DNA of 64,000 nt from Qipengyuania sp. HL-TH1 (lineage in GTDB: Bacteria; Pseudomonadota; Alphaproteobacteria; Sphingomonadales; Sphingomonadaceae), in the NCBI RefSeq assembly GCF_036365825.1, contig NZ_CP142675.1:2364501-2428500 (forward strand), in the 5' to 3' direction. A program made the translations under genes and the position numbers. Below, in pieces: positions 35,588 to 43,717 of the stretch. Positions within the stretch are counted from its first letter, which is position 1, and every line of letters begins with the position of its first letter. The notes below the pieces were generated by a model. The model made no database searches. It was not told the DNA's origin and saw only the letters and a list, made by a program, of their open reading frames with translations.

Positions 35588-36607
35588 CTAGACGCCCTCG
35601 GTGCTCATCATCTGCTGCCGTTCGAACTCTACGGGTGACAGCATCCCGTTTCTCACATGCTTGCGTATCGGGTTGTAGAACATCTCGATGTAATCGAACA
35701 CATCCTGTCTGGCCTCGTCTCGTGAGCGATAGGTCCGCCGCCGGACGCGTTCGCGTTTGAGCAGGTTGAAGAAGCTCTCGACCACTGCGTTGTCATGGCA
35801 GTTGCCACGGCGGCTCATCGAGTGCTCCAGATTGTGGGCCTTCAGGAAGGACGTCCAGTCCATGCTGGTGAACTGCGATCCCTGATCCGAGTGGATCAGA
35901 ACCTTCCCTTTTGGCTTCCTGCGCCACACCGCCATCAGCAATGCCTGCAGGACCAGGTCGGTGGTCTGGCGGTTCTGCATCGACCAGCCCACTACGCGGC
36001 GGGAGTAAAGGTCGATCACCACCGCCAGATAGGCAAAGCCTTCCTGTGTTCTTATGTAGGTGATGTCGGTCACCCATGTCTTGTCCGGTGCCGCGACATC
36101 GAACTGGCGGGCCAGCGTGTTGTCGACCACCCTAGATGGCTTGCCGCCATAGCTGCCCGGCCTGCGCTTGTAGCCGATCTTCGCTTTAATACCCGCCTGA
36201 CGACTGGCGAGACGCGCCACCCGGTTCGGGCAGCAGGTCTCGCCCTGATCGAGCAGGTCGTCGTGCAGTTTGCGGTAGCCATAGACCTTGCCGCTGTCTT
36301 CCCACGCCTGCCGGATCATCGCAGTCTGGCGAACATCTTCCTTCGCCCGTCTGCTCAGCGGGTTCTTCAACCAGGCGTAGAAGCCGCTGGGCTGGATGCG
36401 AAGACACCGGCACATCGCGCGCACCGGGAACAGCGTGCGATGCTCGGCCACGAACGCGTATCTCACTTTGCATCCCTGGCGAAATACGCGGTGGCTTTTT
36501 TTAGGATGTCGCGCTCCTCGGTCACCCGCTGCAGCTCGCGCTTCAGTTGCCGGATCTCGGCGTCCTTTGATCCATCTTCGGGCCGCTTTGCGAACTGTCT
36601 CTTCCAT
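35588..36607 (-). CDS. IS3-family transposase OrfB (DDE integrase)
   Basis: Catalytic part of the transposase. The retroviral-type integrase core shows WVTDITYIRTQEGFAYLAVV (first Asp), VLIHSDQGSQFTS (second Asp) and NAVVESFFNLLKRE (Glu). The N-terminal HTH_21 region reads SGFYAWLKNPLSRRAKED. The protein is normally made as an OrfAB fusion by -1 frameshifting on the A7G run at 36495-36502; the codons upstream of that run overlap orfA and are probably not translated in this frame. The core looks intact. Confidence 0.9.
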   Translation of the reverse strand: MEETVRKAARRWIKGRRDPATEARAAAGDRGARHPKKSHRVFRQGCKVRYAFVAEHRTLFPVRAMCRCLRIQPSGFYAWLKNPLSRRAKEDVRQTAMIRQAWEDSGKVYGYRKLHDDLLDQGETCCPNRVARLASRQAGIKAKIGYKRRPGSYGGKPSRVVDNTLARQFDVAAPDKTWVTDITYIRTQEGFAYLAVVIDLYSRRVVGWSMQNRQTTDLVLQALLMAVWRRKPKGKVLIHSDQGSQFTSMDWTSFLKAHNLEHSMSRRGNCHDNAVVESFFNLLKRERVRRRTYRSRDEARQDVFDYIEMFYNPIRKHVRNGMLSPVEFERQQMMSTEGV

Positions 36608-36729
36608 GCATACAGCGAATGCTGGCTCACGCCGAGTCGCTCGGAAACCTCCGCCACCCGGTAGCCCCGCTCGGTGATCTGGGCCACCGCATCGCGCTTG
36701 AACTCATCGCTGAAATTAGCCTTCCCCAT
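36463..36729 (-). CDS. IS3-family transposase OrfA
   Basis: The 88-residue DNA-binding part of the transposase: helix-turn-helix MGKANFSDEFKRDAVAQITE and VSERLGVSQHSLYAWKRQFA, followed by a leucine-zipper-like coiled coil ending ERDILKKATAYFARDAK, a hallmark of IS3 OrfA. The frameshift run lies over the LKK codons. Confidence 0.92.
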   Translation of the reverse strand: MGKANFSDEFKRDAVAQITERGYRVAEVSERLGVSQHSLYAWKRQFAKRPEDGSKDAEIRQLKRELQRVTEERDILKKATAYFARDAK

Positions 36730-36789
36730 CGTCGCCTCCTGTCCTCAAAATTAGGAAAGAAAGCGTCCACAAATCTAGGGGCTATTCAC

Positions 36790-37896
36790 ACCCCGTTAGG
36801 CGACATCCATGCGAGGTTTGGGTTTATCGATGACATCATCATGCCTCATGCGCACGTAACGAATGAGCGGCGGATTGCATCAGATGCCGAGAGCTATCCC
36901 GAGCAGTTGACGGAATATGAAACGACACCGAAAGCCGAACACCTTCTTTCCCCGGAATTCGTTGAGGCGTGGCAAGAGCAGTTCGGCGCAGGTTTTGACG
37001 AAACCCGAGCGCTCGTAGATGCGATTGAAGACATTGGCATCAAGGCGGAGTCCGCTGTTCAGCAGCTCAAGAAAAGTGAACTTCTAGCGATCGGTGACGG
37101 GGCTTGGCCAATTACCTCCTCTTCCGTCGCGAGCCTCTTAGACGCACTTATCCACTTGCCGCGTTCCACATGGCGGGAAACGCCTGACGGGTTCGAGGAT
37201 CGCGACCGGCATCCTTGGCGCTTCCGCCGACAGCTTTCGCTACTACGGCGCCCATTGATCCAGCTTGATGAGGATAGCGATCCAACGCTCATATTTGCTC
37301 CTGGCCAGATGCGCGACAGTTTCAAATATATGCTTGGAAATCTGCTTCGCGGTGAGTTCCCGCAAACTCAGCTTTCGCCGAAAATGAAGCGTTGGGCTGG
37401 CAAGGCTGCCGACAAGAAAGGACACGATTTCACGCTGAAAGTAGCGGAGCGCTTGAGAGAACTCGGATGGTGCACCGAGACCGAGGTGACAATCCCCAAG
37501 ATCTTGGGCGAGCGCCAAGACAGGAACTACGGCGACGTCGATGTTCTAGCATGGGATTCGAACAGCCGCCGGGTATTGATCGTTGAGTGCAAGGATGTGC
37601 ATTTTCGGAAGACCTACGGCGAAGTGGCGGAGCAACTCGCTGATTTCCGGGGCGTCATCCGTGAGAATGGAAAGCCCGATTATCTGCGTAAACACCTTGA
37701 TCGCGTCGAAATTCTTCGCGGCAATATCGACGCTGTGGCGAGGTTCACCAAGGTCGCCGATTTGACCGACGTCGAGAGCCACCTAGTTTTTGCGGACCCG
37801 GTTCCATTGGAGTTCGCACTTGCACAGATGTCCGAGCAGGTTCGTATCTCACATTTTGATCGCCTAGGCACGGCGCTGGTCTGGGAAGCACCATAA
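36790..37896 (+). pseudogene. C-terminal part of a PD-(D/E)xK nuclease-like protein, cut by the IS3 element
   Basis: An open frame that enters from the IS element and continues for 368 codons; the first native ATG is at 36841 (351 residues). The end contains a nuclease-like core YGDVDVLAWDSNSRRVLIVE-CKD with the Asp and the E-x-K expected of PD-(D/E)xK enzymes, preceded by GHDFTLKVAERLRELGWCTE, a typical first helix. The upstream sequence is replaced by IS DNA, so the 5' end is missing or the gene now starts internally. It is divergent from the patatin fragment on the other side of the element. Original function unknown, perhaps defence-related. Confidence 0.6.
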
Positions 37897-38088
37897 CTTC
37901 GAACTGTTCGAGAACACGAGCGAAACGGCAGTTTCGTGTTCCAGGCAGTAGGAGATCGTCCCTAGTTCCGTTCAGCCGCGCACATTAGATTGGCGCACCT
38001 AATGATCACATTCTTGGGATCAAGCCCCACAATACACGGGTAAGGCCCCCACGAAATTCGAGTAGTTGGAACTGTCATCCTTACAGCG

Positions 38089-39054
38089 CTAGTGCGACTT
38101 CTGAACCCCCAAGGCCTCCAAGACGTGAGGAGAAATAACATCAGGATCATACGGGAGGCGCAACGACGGCTTTTTATCCTCAACCTGGAACTGTGTGCCA
38201 AAGATTTGCGGCTGATTTGTCGCCAGCAAAAAGCGATCGAGGGAAGCTGCCGCAATCCAGCGTGCGGACGGTTCACCGCGTGCCAGTGCGACCATCGCCA
38301 AAGCGTGTGCTTGTAAATAATCCGATGGCTCTTCGCCGTGTTGAAAGATGAATGCAGCGAAATAAAAGTCCCTTCCTGATTTCAATTGACCTTCCCGCAG
38401 CAAACTCTTTGCTCGATTCCGCCTTTCTCGATCCCGGAGTGCCAGCAAATGCAGCCCTTGGTCATCTAACGAGGCAGCGTCGCTTCTTTCGCGCTGGTCT
38501 TCGTCAAAGATCGACGCGATTTCGCGGTTACTTGGGCGAAATCTAAGGTGACTATAGCGGGCGTTTGAGTCCCAATCTTCAAATGCGCATTTTCCCTCAC
38601 TCGGAGCCCTCAGCATGGTGAAAGGCTCAAAGGGTAGCAGTTTAAATGAAAATTCCCCCTTGGTTTGATCTACGGGACTTAACTCGATGATGTCGGGGTT
38701 GTCAGGGTCACCGGGATCTTCAAACGCAATTGCGAGAGTACCTTCCTGTTCCTCAATCCAAAGAGATCTTCGCGAGACGGCGGGGCCGGACACCTGCCAA
38801 AAATCTTCTCCGTCCGTCAGATATTCAGACGGTGCAAGAAGAGAGGCACTCCACGCTTCCTCCTTGGTCAAATCAATTCGGAAAATTGCCTGACTTTCTG
38901 CACAAACGTACCATGAACCTTGTAGACCCGCCAAGCTGCTGGCGTCTGTCCGCCCCGCATGCAAAGCACCCGCCCCTAGGAGGCAAAGAGATATCGGCAC
39001 AGTTCTAAACATTCTCAGGAATGCGCCACTTCGTAGGACCTGATCATATCCCAT
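38089..39054 (-). CDS. Exported protein of unknown function in the Fic/ATP-grasp cluster
   Basis: A 321-residue protein with an N-terminal hydrophobic leader (MFRTVPISLCLLGAGALHAG, from residue 15), so likely exported. The C-terminal part has FYFAAFIFQHGEEPSDYLQA, HALAMVALARGEPSARWIAA and FLLATNQPQIFGTQF, which I associate with the DUF6624-type domain (uncertain). The ATG at 39054 has GGAG nine bases upstream and lies 19 bases after the ATP-grasp stop; a start at 39012 or an overlapping one at 39105 is possible. Same strand and spacing make it part of the Fic/ATP-grasp transcript. It might act on or respond to the product made by the cluster, but this is speculation. Confidence 0.6.
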   Translation of the reverse strand: MGYDQVLRSGAFLRMFRTVPISLCLLGAGALHAGRTDASSLAGLQGSWYVCAESQAIFRIDLTKEEAWSASLLAPSEYLTDGEDFWQVSGPAVSRRSLWIEEQEGTLAIAFEDPGDPDNPDIIELSPVDQTKGEFSFKLLPFEPFTMLRAPSEGKCAFEDWDSNARYSHLRFRPSNREIASIFDEDQRERSDAASLDDQGLHLLALRDRERRNRAKSLLREGQLKSGRDFYFAAFIFQHGEEPSDYLQAHALAMVALARGEPSARWIAAASLDRFLLATNQPQIFGTQFQVEDKKPSLRLPYDPDVISPHVLEALGVQKSH

Positions 39055-39073
39055 TACAAAGCACTCCAGATAG

Positions 39074-40234
39074 CTAAGCAGAAAGCGCGGGGACCTGCTC
39101 ACCAATATCGGTCACAAAGCCCAAATCAGGGCTAGGGAAAAACTTAAACTGCTCAATGTACTTTTGGTATTCCGGGTCACTCAGCACATCGGGAAACAGG
39201 TTTTGGGCGCTGGACGCATCCCAGTCGCTTAGGGTTCCCCAAGCCAGAAAGTGGCAAAACGCGTCGGTGATAGGAACCTCTGGGCATTTATTCTCCAAGA
39301 AAAGGAATTGTCCGCTCTCGTTCACTTCCAAGAAGACAACTTCATCGTCAGGCGTTATGATAAAATCAAACGCCCCATACGTTAGGTTAAGCTCCTTCAT
39401 TAGCTGCAAGCACTTCTCGAATAAGGACGGTGATAGCTCATAGGGATAGCACTTTACGCCACTCAAACCAGACATTCTCCAGTCTACGATTGCCTTTTCA
39501 TGTCCCTGGGATTCGATCGCTATGCCGAATTGTTTCTCCCCGAAGATAGTTACCCTCGCCTCATACTTCTTTTCTATATATTGTTGGAAGATAGCCGGCT
39601 GAAGTCTTACAGCTTCGTCAGTGCGCGAGGAACGTGGCGGGAAAATTGCCGAATAGGCGTGCCAACTCGATTGCTCTCCCTTCCAAGTGTGAGGAAGAAG
39701 CGATTTGCAAATGAGCCGTCCTCGAGCTTTCTCACGGAAGCGCTCCACCTGTTCAGGTGAGTTGGTGATTAGGGTCTGTGGGATTTGCAAGCCGAGTTGT
39801 GCCGCAATAATCAGTTGCAGATGCTTACTGTTTCCAATCATCTTAGCTGGAAAATCGTTGACCATCAGACTCCCGGCATTCTTGCACATAACATCAATCA
39901 TCGACAGAATTGATTTCCGGTGAGCTTTGTGAATTTGCTCTATATATGGCCGATCATCTTCGTGGATTTCAAACTCCTTGACGGAGTCTCCCGCCGTCCG
40001 TCGGAGCCAGACGGTATCATAGACGACATCAGGACCCAGGATCGTTTGGCTCTCGGTTGAGAATGACCACCCGTCGCCCACGTAAGTGGTTTGCTCATCG
40101 TAATAGGGAATGAGGCTTGGCATAAAGAATTCGACCTGAACACCCCTCCTCTCCAGCAAAAATGCCATTACGTAGGCCGTGTGATCTTGGGGCTCTGCGA
40201 CGATAAGCACACGTGGGGATCGAAAATTGGTCAT
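39074..40234 (-). CDS. ATP-grasp ligase of the MvdD/microviridin (graspetide) type
   Basis: A 386-residue ATP-grasp enzyme. The N-terminal pre-ATP-grasp part has RVLIVAEPQDHTAYVMAFLL and DTVWLRRT, both typical of MvdC/MvdD-like ribosomal-peptide maturases; the central part has LMVNDFPAKMIGNSKHLQLI and LGLQIPQTLITNSPE; the C-terminal metal/ATP site ends in VVFLEVNESGQFLFLE, the family's E-x-N-x-x-G-Q-x-L motif. Such enzymes form ester or amide cross-links between side chains of a precursor peptide. The gene begins one base after the Fic stop, so the two are coupled. The substrate is not known; a short ORF at 41064-41156 is the best local candidate. Confidence 0.82.
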   Translation of the reverse strand: MTNFRSPRVLIVAEPQDHTAYVMAFLLERRGVQVEFFMPSLIPYYDEQTTYVGDGWSFSTESQTILGPDVVYDTVWLRRTAGDSVKEFEIHEDDRPYIEQIHKAHRKSILSMIDVMCKNAGSLMVNDFPAKMIGNSKHLQLIIAAQLGLQIPQTLITNSPEQVERFREKARGRLICKSLLPHTWKGEQSSWHAYSAIFPPRSSRTDEAVRLQPAIFQQYIEKKYEARVTIFGEKQFGIAIESQGHEKAIVDWRMSGLSGVKCYPYELSPSLFEKCLQLMKELNLTYGAFDFIITPDDEVVFLEVNESGQFLFLENKCPEVPITDAFCHFLAWGTLSDWDASSAQNLFPDVLSDPEYQKYIEQFKFFPSPDLGFVTDIGEQVPALSA

Positions 40235-40235
40235 T

Positions 40236-41033
40236 CTAAAGCTCCGAGATACCTCTCTCCAATGCTGTGAATTGGCAGCAGAGTTCGATGAGATCTAACA
40301 TGAATTGGAGAAATTCCTCCCATCTTCCGTCTTGGGCCATGCCGCGGAATGCCGGCGTGAAAGAGTTTCCATAATGATAAATCATGGGGCCTAGCGGAAG
40401 AAAGGGTGCTGAAATCACTCCTCGATTTGCAAGATTTCCATGAAAAATTGCGCGCGCCACACGTCCATTGCCTTCTTTTAAAGGATGAAAAATTACGAAG
40501 ACCGCGTATAGAATTACCGCCTCCAACAACGGAGGAAAGGATCGACGCGCTCGGACATTCTTCAATTCCGGATGCCATAGCCGCGAATTCTCTACATTTA
40601 TGTATTTCCAACCCGCAACATGCCCCATCCGTGGCTTGACTATTTCATTGTTGCGAAATTGGGCCACTTCGCCGAGCAATTTTGAGCCCATCTCAATGGC
40701 CCACTCAGGGTTGACTTGCCAATCGAGGAACTGCTCCCATCGCTCGACGAGAACCGGCTCCGAGCATAGCCTTTCTTGAAAGGTCGCCAGGCTCGGCGCG
40801 CGGTAAGAAATCCGAGGATGCGTCGCTATGCGCTCATCGTGCAAAGAAACAGTTTGCAGGAGTCCCGAGGCTCGAACTTCGCTCCCGTAGCTCCGCCACA
40901 CTGCATTTTCGTAGTATCGGTTGAGCGAGGTGACGACACTCTCCAGCTCACAATATCGTTCCGTCAGGTGCGGTGAGCATTCCGGTAAGGTAAATCGGTC
41001 CTCTCGCATTGCGACCCTATTGAGCAAAGCCAT
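40236..41033 (-). CDS. Fic-domain protein (putative AMP/nucleotide transferase)
   Basis: Fic proteins transfer AMP or other phosphate-containing groups to hydroxyl side chains of target proteins. The 265-residue product has the core motif FHPLKEGNGRVARAIFHGNL (His 183, Gly-Asn-Gly-Arg 188-191); the usual F/D residue before the glycine is replaced by K-E, with an acidic residue retained. I see no clear inhibitory S/T-x-x-x-E-[GN] helix. The ATG at 41033 directly follows the T-run of the hairpin at 41036-41064, so a start at 41009 (MREDRFTLPE) is a fair alternative. Coupled to the ATP-grasp gene downstream, an unusual pairing. Confidence 0.8.
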   Translation of the reverse strand: MALLNRVAMREDRFTLPECSPHLTERYCELESVVTSLNRYYENAVWRSYGSEVRASGLLQTVSLHDERIATHPRISYRAPSLATFQERLCSEPVLVERWEQFLDWQVNPEWAIEMGSKLLGEVAQFRNNEIVKPRMGHVAGWKYINVENSRLWHPELKNVRARRSFPPLLEAVILYAVFVIFHPLKEGNGRVARAIFHGNLANRGVISAPFLPLGPMIYHYGNSFTPAFRGMAQDGRWEEFLQFMLDLIELCCQFTALERGISEL

Positions 41034-41035
41034 CG

Positions 41036-41064
41036 AAAAAAGGGCGCCCGTAGACGCCCTTTTT
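41036..41064 (-). terminator. Terminator or attenuator between the short ORF and the Fic gene
   Basis: On the minus strand AAAAAGGGCG, loop TCTACGGG, CGCCCTTTTT forms a hairpin ending in six T. It overlaps the stop codon of the 30-codon ORF and ends two bases before the Fic ATG. With no room for a separate promoter, the Fic and ATP-grasp genes would depend on read-through, an arrangement common after RiPP precursor genes. The stem is symmetric and could also stop transcription from the other side. Confidence 0.75.
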
Positions 41065-41156
41065 CACTTAGTCGGCGTCGACGCCAACGTCATAGTCGGG
41101 ACGAGGGAATGTGGGCTCCCAAGCTCCTCTGTCGCCGACTTATTTGCCTCGGACAT
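41064..41156 (-). CDS. Short ORF (30 codons), candidate precursor peptide
   Basis: ATG at 41156 lies four bases after the stop of the 136-codon gene, with no good ribosome-binding site, so translation would rely on coupling. The product begins MSEANKSATEEL and is rich in Ser, Thr and Glu, residues used by graspetide ligases. Another frame over the same bases would end EPTFPRPDYDVGVDAD but has no start codon; a one-base shift near 41125 would join the two. It is directly followed by the attenuator hairpin and the Fic/ATP-grasp genes. Whether it is translated, and in which frame, is unproven. Confidence 0.35.
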   Translation of the reverse strand: MSEANKSATEELGSPHSLVPTMTLASTPTK

Positions 41157-41160
41157 GGAT

Positions 41161-41571
41161 CTATTTGGGCACCAGCCGTCCATTTGGATGCGCAGCTTGC
41201 TCGACGATGTAGACCACCGGTTCATACCAAATTGCCCCGGTATCGGGGTCGACGCATTTTTCTAGGTGCCCGCCCCAAACATAGTTCTTCCCGTCGGCGT
41301 CGCTGCGTGGCGGCAAGCTCATTGTGCTCCGTCGCACCGGCATCTTCGCGCGCACTGGCACACCAAAGATGAGCGGCATGGGCTGGAAATAGATGCGGCC
41401 ATTTCGAGTGGCGCTACGCGCAAGCGGTCGAATTACCTGCTCACCGGTCTTCGGATTAATGAGCCTCTCGAATATAGGTTCGAGAGGCACGGCGTCGGGC
41501 GGCGGATTGGCGTTAGCGTCCACTGTGAAATTTATACCGCCCGGCGCTTGTCTGGAAGCGCGCGGGCTCAT
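41161..41571 (-). CDS. Uncharacterised 136-residue protein upstream of the Fic/ATP-grasp cluster
   Basis: A protein I do not recognise. It is proline- and arginine-rich at the N-terminus and has a structured-looking C-terminal part (DADGKNYVWGGHLEKCVDPD, TGAIWYEPVVYIVEQ). Its ATG overlaps the stop of the upstream gene fragment (ATGA), so it was part of that older operon. It stands immediately before the 30-codon ORF. It could be a plasmid protein unrelated to the ligase, or a longer precursor; the sequence does not decide. Confidence 0.5.
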   Translation of the reverse strand: MSPRASRQAPGGINFTVDANANPPPDAVPLEPIFERLINPKTGEQVIRPLARSATRNGRIYFQPMPLIFGVPVRAKMPVRRSTMSLPPRSDADGKNYVWGGHLEKCVDPDTGAIWYEPVVYIVEQAAHPNGRLVPK

Positions 41572-42220
41572 CGCTGATAGTATTGATACTTTCGAGGATC
41601 AGCCTGATCCTGGAACGGTTTTCGCTCTTGCTCGGTCCGCGCCTTCTCCAAGGCGCGGAGGCGCTCCGCATTCTCAGGTTTCTTTAAAGCTTCCGCAATA
41701 GCCTTGAGTTTGGTCCTCTGGTGTTGATCAAGACGCCTGTAGGTATCTTGATCGAGCTTGATGCTCGCGGCGCGGGCCTCGGCCATCAGAATAAGCCTGC
41801 GTCCATCGGGTTCACTCAAAGCGCGTTCAAGTGCGTCTCGCCCTGCCGAGATCTGCGCGGCAAGACTATTCTGTCTTGCGCGGGCGGAATGCTGCCACCG
41901 CGGACCGGAGATGCCATGCTCGCTCATCGCCCGTTCCAGCGCGGCAGCTTCAAGAAGTGTGTCGTCTGCGCTAAGGCGGACCTCGAACATCTTCTTCTCG
42001 GTATATTGAATGCTTCGCAGTGAAGGCGCCACAGCCTCTAGGTCCGCCGGGGTAGGCGCAAGCGCGACCTCGCCAAATTGGGAGGGCCGTCTCAGGAGTT
42101 CGTTTTGCGCATGCCGAAGCCCCTTGTTGCGCGCCTGCTCGCGGAATGCCTGATAGGCACCATCTGCCTGGACAAAGCTGCGGCGGAACAACGCAAGGCT
42201 CTGTTCGGTGTGGTGTCCCC
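41568..42220 (-). pseudogene. C-terminal fragment of a relaxase-like or plasmid protein, cut by an IS element
   Basis: About 217 codons of a helical, charged protein (FREQARNKGLRHAQNELLRR, LERALSEPDGRRLILMAEAR, LKAIAEALKKPENAERLRAL). The style resembles C-terminal tails of plasmid relaxases of the MobA/TraA type, but this is weak. The open frame continues about 30 codons into the IS element, so the N-terminal part is gone. Its stop overlaps the start of the next gene. Confidence 0.5.
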
Positions 42221-42298
42221 CGTCAGCACCTATGGCACAGATTGGCGGTTGTGATTTAAGGAGGATTTGGGCTTCGTCGTAGTGACGAAGGAACGAAG

Positions 42299-42673
42299 AT
42301 GAAGCCCAAATCCTCAAGGTCCAAATCGCCTGCCGAGCAGGTGGTGAAGGACATCCGCCGCAAGACCCGTCGGCATTTCTCTGCAGAAGACAAGATCCGG
42401 ATCGTGCTCGATGGCCTGCGCGGTGATGACTCCATCGCCGAGCTGTGTCGCCGCGAAGGGATCGCCCAGAGCTTGTATTACACCTGGTCCAAGGAGTTCA
42501 TGGAAGCCGGCAAGCGTCGCCTGGCTGGCGATACTGCGCGTGCTGCGACCACGGACGAGGTGAAGGATTTGCGCCGTGAGGCACGCGATCTGAAGGAGTG
42601 TGTGGCCGATCTCACTTTGGAGAACCGGCTGCTCAAAAAAAGCATGATCGCGGATGGGGGTGACGACGAATGA
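42299..42673 (+). CDS. Transposase OrfA (helix-turn-helix, HTH_Tnp_1 type)
   Basis: A 124-residue protein with a basic N-terminus, a transposase helix-turn-helix (RHFSAEDKIRIVLDGLRGDD, AELCRREGIAQSLYYTWSKE) and a C-terminal coiled coil (DLKECVADLTLENRLLKKSM) as in IS3-family OrfA proteins. It overlaps orfB by ATGA, so the catalytic protein is made by translational coupling rather than by a slippery site. Confidence 0.9.
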   Translation: MKPKSSRSKSPAEQVVKDIRRKTRRHFSAEDKIRIVLDGLRGDDSIAELCRREGIAQSLYYTWSKEFMEAGKRRLAGDTARAATTDEVKDLRREARDLKECVADLTLENRLLKKSMIADGGDDE

Positions 42674-43650
42674 GGTATCCCGCATCCGAGAAGCTCGAGA
42701 TTATCAGGATCGTCGAGCAGTCGCATCTGCCTGCCAAGCGCACGCTGGATCAGCTCGGTGTGGCTAGGCGCACCTTCTACCGCTGGTACGATCGCTTCCT
42801 CGAGGGCGGGCCCGAGGCGCTTCAGGACCGCCCTTCAGCGCCGAGCCGGGTGTGGAACCGCATCGGAGACGATATCCAGCAGCAGATCGTCGAGATGGCA
42901 CTGGAGCAGACCGAGCTGTCCCCGCGCGAGCTGGCCGTGCGCTTCACCGACGAGAAGCGCTACTTCGTGTCGGAAGCCACGGTCTATCGCCTCCTGAAGG
43001 CCCACGACCTCATCACCAGCCCGGCCTACACGGTGATCAAGGCGGCAGAGGCGTTCCACACCCAGACCACCCAGCCCAACGAGATGTGGCAGACGGACTT
43101 CACCTACTTCAAGATCATCGGGTGGGGCTGGGTCTACCTCTCGACTGTGCTCGACGACTACTCACGCTACATCATCGCCTGGAAGCTCTGCACGACGATG
43201 AAGGCTGAGGACGTCACCGAGACGCTCGACATGGCACTGACCGCCTCAGGCTGCGACCATGCCAATGTCCTGCACAGGCCGCGCCTGCTCAGTGACAACG
43301 GTCCCAGTTACATCGCCGGAGAACTGGCCAGCTATCTCGAAGGCAAGGCCATGGATCATATACGCGGTGCGCCCTTCCATCCGCAGACCCAGGGCAAGAT
43401 CGAGCGGTGGCACCAGACGCTGAAGAACCGCGTCCTGCTGGAGAACTACTTCCTGCCTGGCGATCTCGAACAGCAGATCAAGGCCTTCGCCGAGCACTAC
43501 AACCATCAGCGCTACCACGAGAGCCTGAAAAACGTGACGCCTGCCGATGCCTACTTCGGCAGGGCAACCGCCATCATCGAACGAAGAGAAAGGATCAAGC
43601 GACAGACACTCGAACATCGGCGCTTGCAACACCGCAGGCTCGCCGCCTAA
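42670..43650 (+). CDS. Transposase OrfB (DDE integrase core)
   Basis: A 326-residue transposase. An N-terminal helix-turn-helix (KRTLDQLGVARRTFYRWYDR) precedes the rve integrase core: MWQTDFTYFKIIGWGWVYLS (first Asp), LLSDNGPSYIAGEL (second Asp) and TQGKIERWHQTLKNRVLLEN (Glu). No interruption is visible, so the element may still be mobile. Confidence 0.92.
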   Translation: MRYPASEKLEIIRIVEQSHLPAKRTLDQLGVARRTFYRWYDRFLEGGPEALQDRPSAPSRVWNRIGDDIQQQIVEMALEQTELSPRELAVRFTDEKRYFVSEATVYRLLKAHDLITSPAYTVIKAAEAFHTQTTQPNEMWQTDFTYFKIIGWGWVYLSTVLDDYSRYIIAWKLCTTMKAEDVTETLDMALTASGCDHANVLHRPRLLSDNGPSYIAGELASYLEGKAMDHIRGAPFHPQTQGKIERWHQTLKNRVLLENYFLPGDLEQQIKAFAEHYNHQRYHESLKNVTPADAYFGRATAIIERRERIKRQTLEHRRLQHRRLAA

Positions 43651-43717
43651 ACATCAAACCCAGACAAGGCCCACACTCCGTAAGCCTACGCCGCGAGTTG
43701 TGCCAAATGTTCTGACG

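Larger units (their letters stand above)
35570..36788 (-). mobile_element. IS3-family insertion sequence (1219 bp)
   Basis: Bounded by terminal inverted repeats starting TGAATAGCCCCTAG at both ends (left 35570, right end 36788 read on the minus strand), matching at about 22 of 26 positions. It contains orfA and orfB in the usual IS3 layout with an A7G slippery run at 36495-36502. The bases flanking the ends (AAC on the left, CAC on the right) do not form a target-site duplication, so the neighbouring DNA was rearranged after insertion or the element arose from recombination between two copies. Confidence 0.9.
42221..43717 (+). mobile_element. IS3-family-like insertion sequence (about 1.5 kb)
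   Basis: Two overlapping transposase genes flanked by imperfect inverted repeats: GTCAG-C-AC-C-T-A-TGGCACA from 42222 and, read on the minus strand from 43716, GTCAG-A-AC-A-T-T-TGGCACA, with further matches inward. No target-site duplication is visible at the borders. The element separates a relaxase-like fragment (left) from an integrase fragment (right). Boundaries are good to within one or two bases. Confidence 0.8.
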
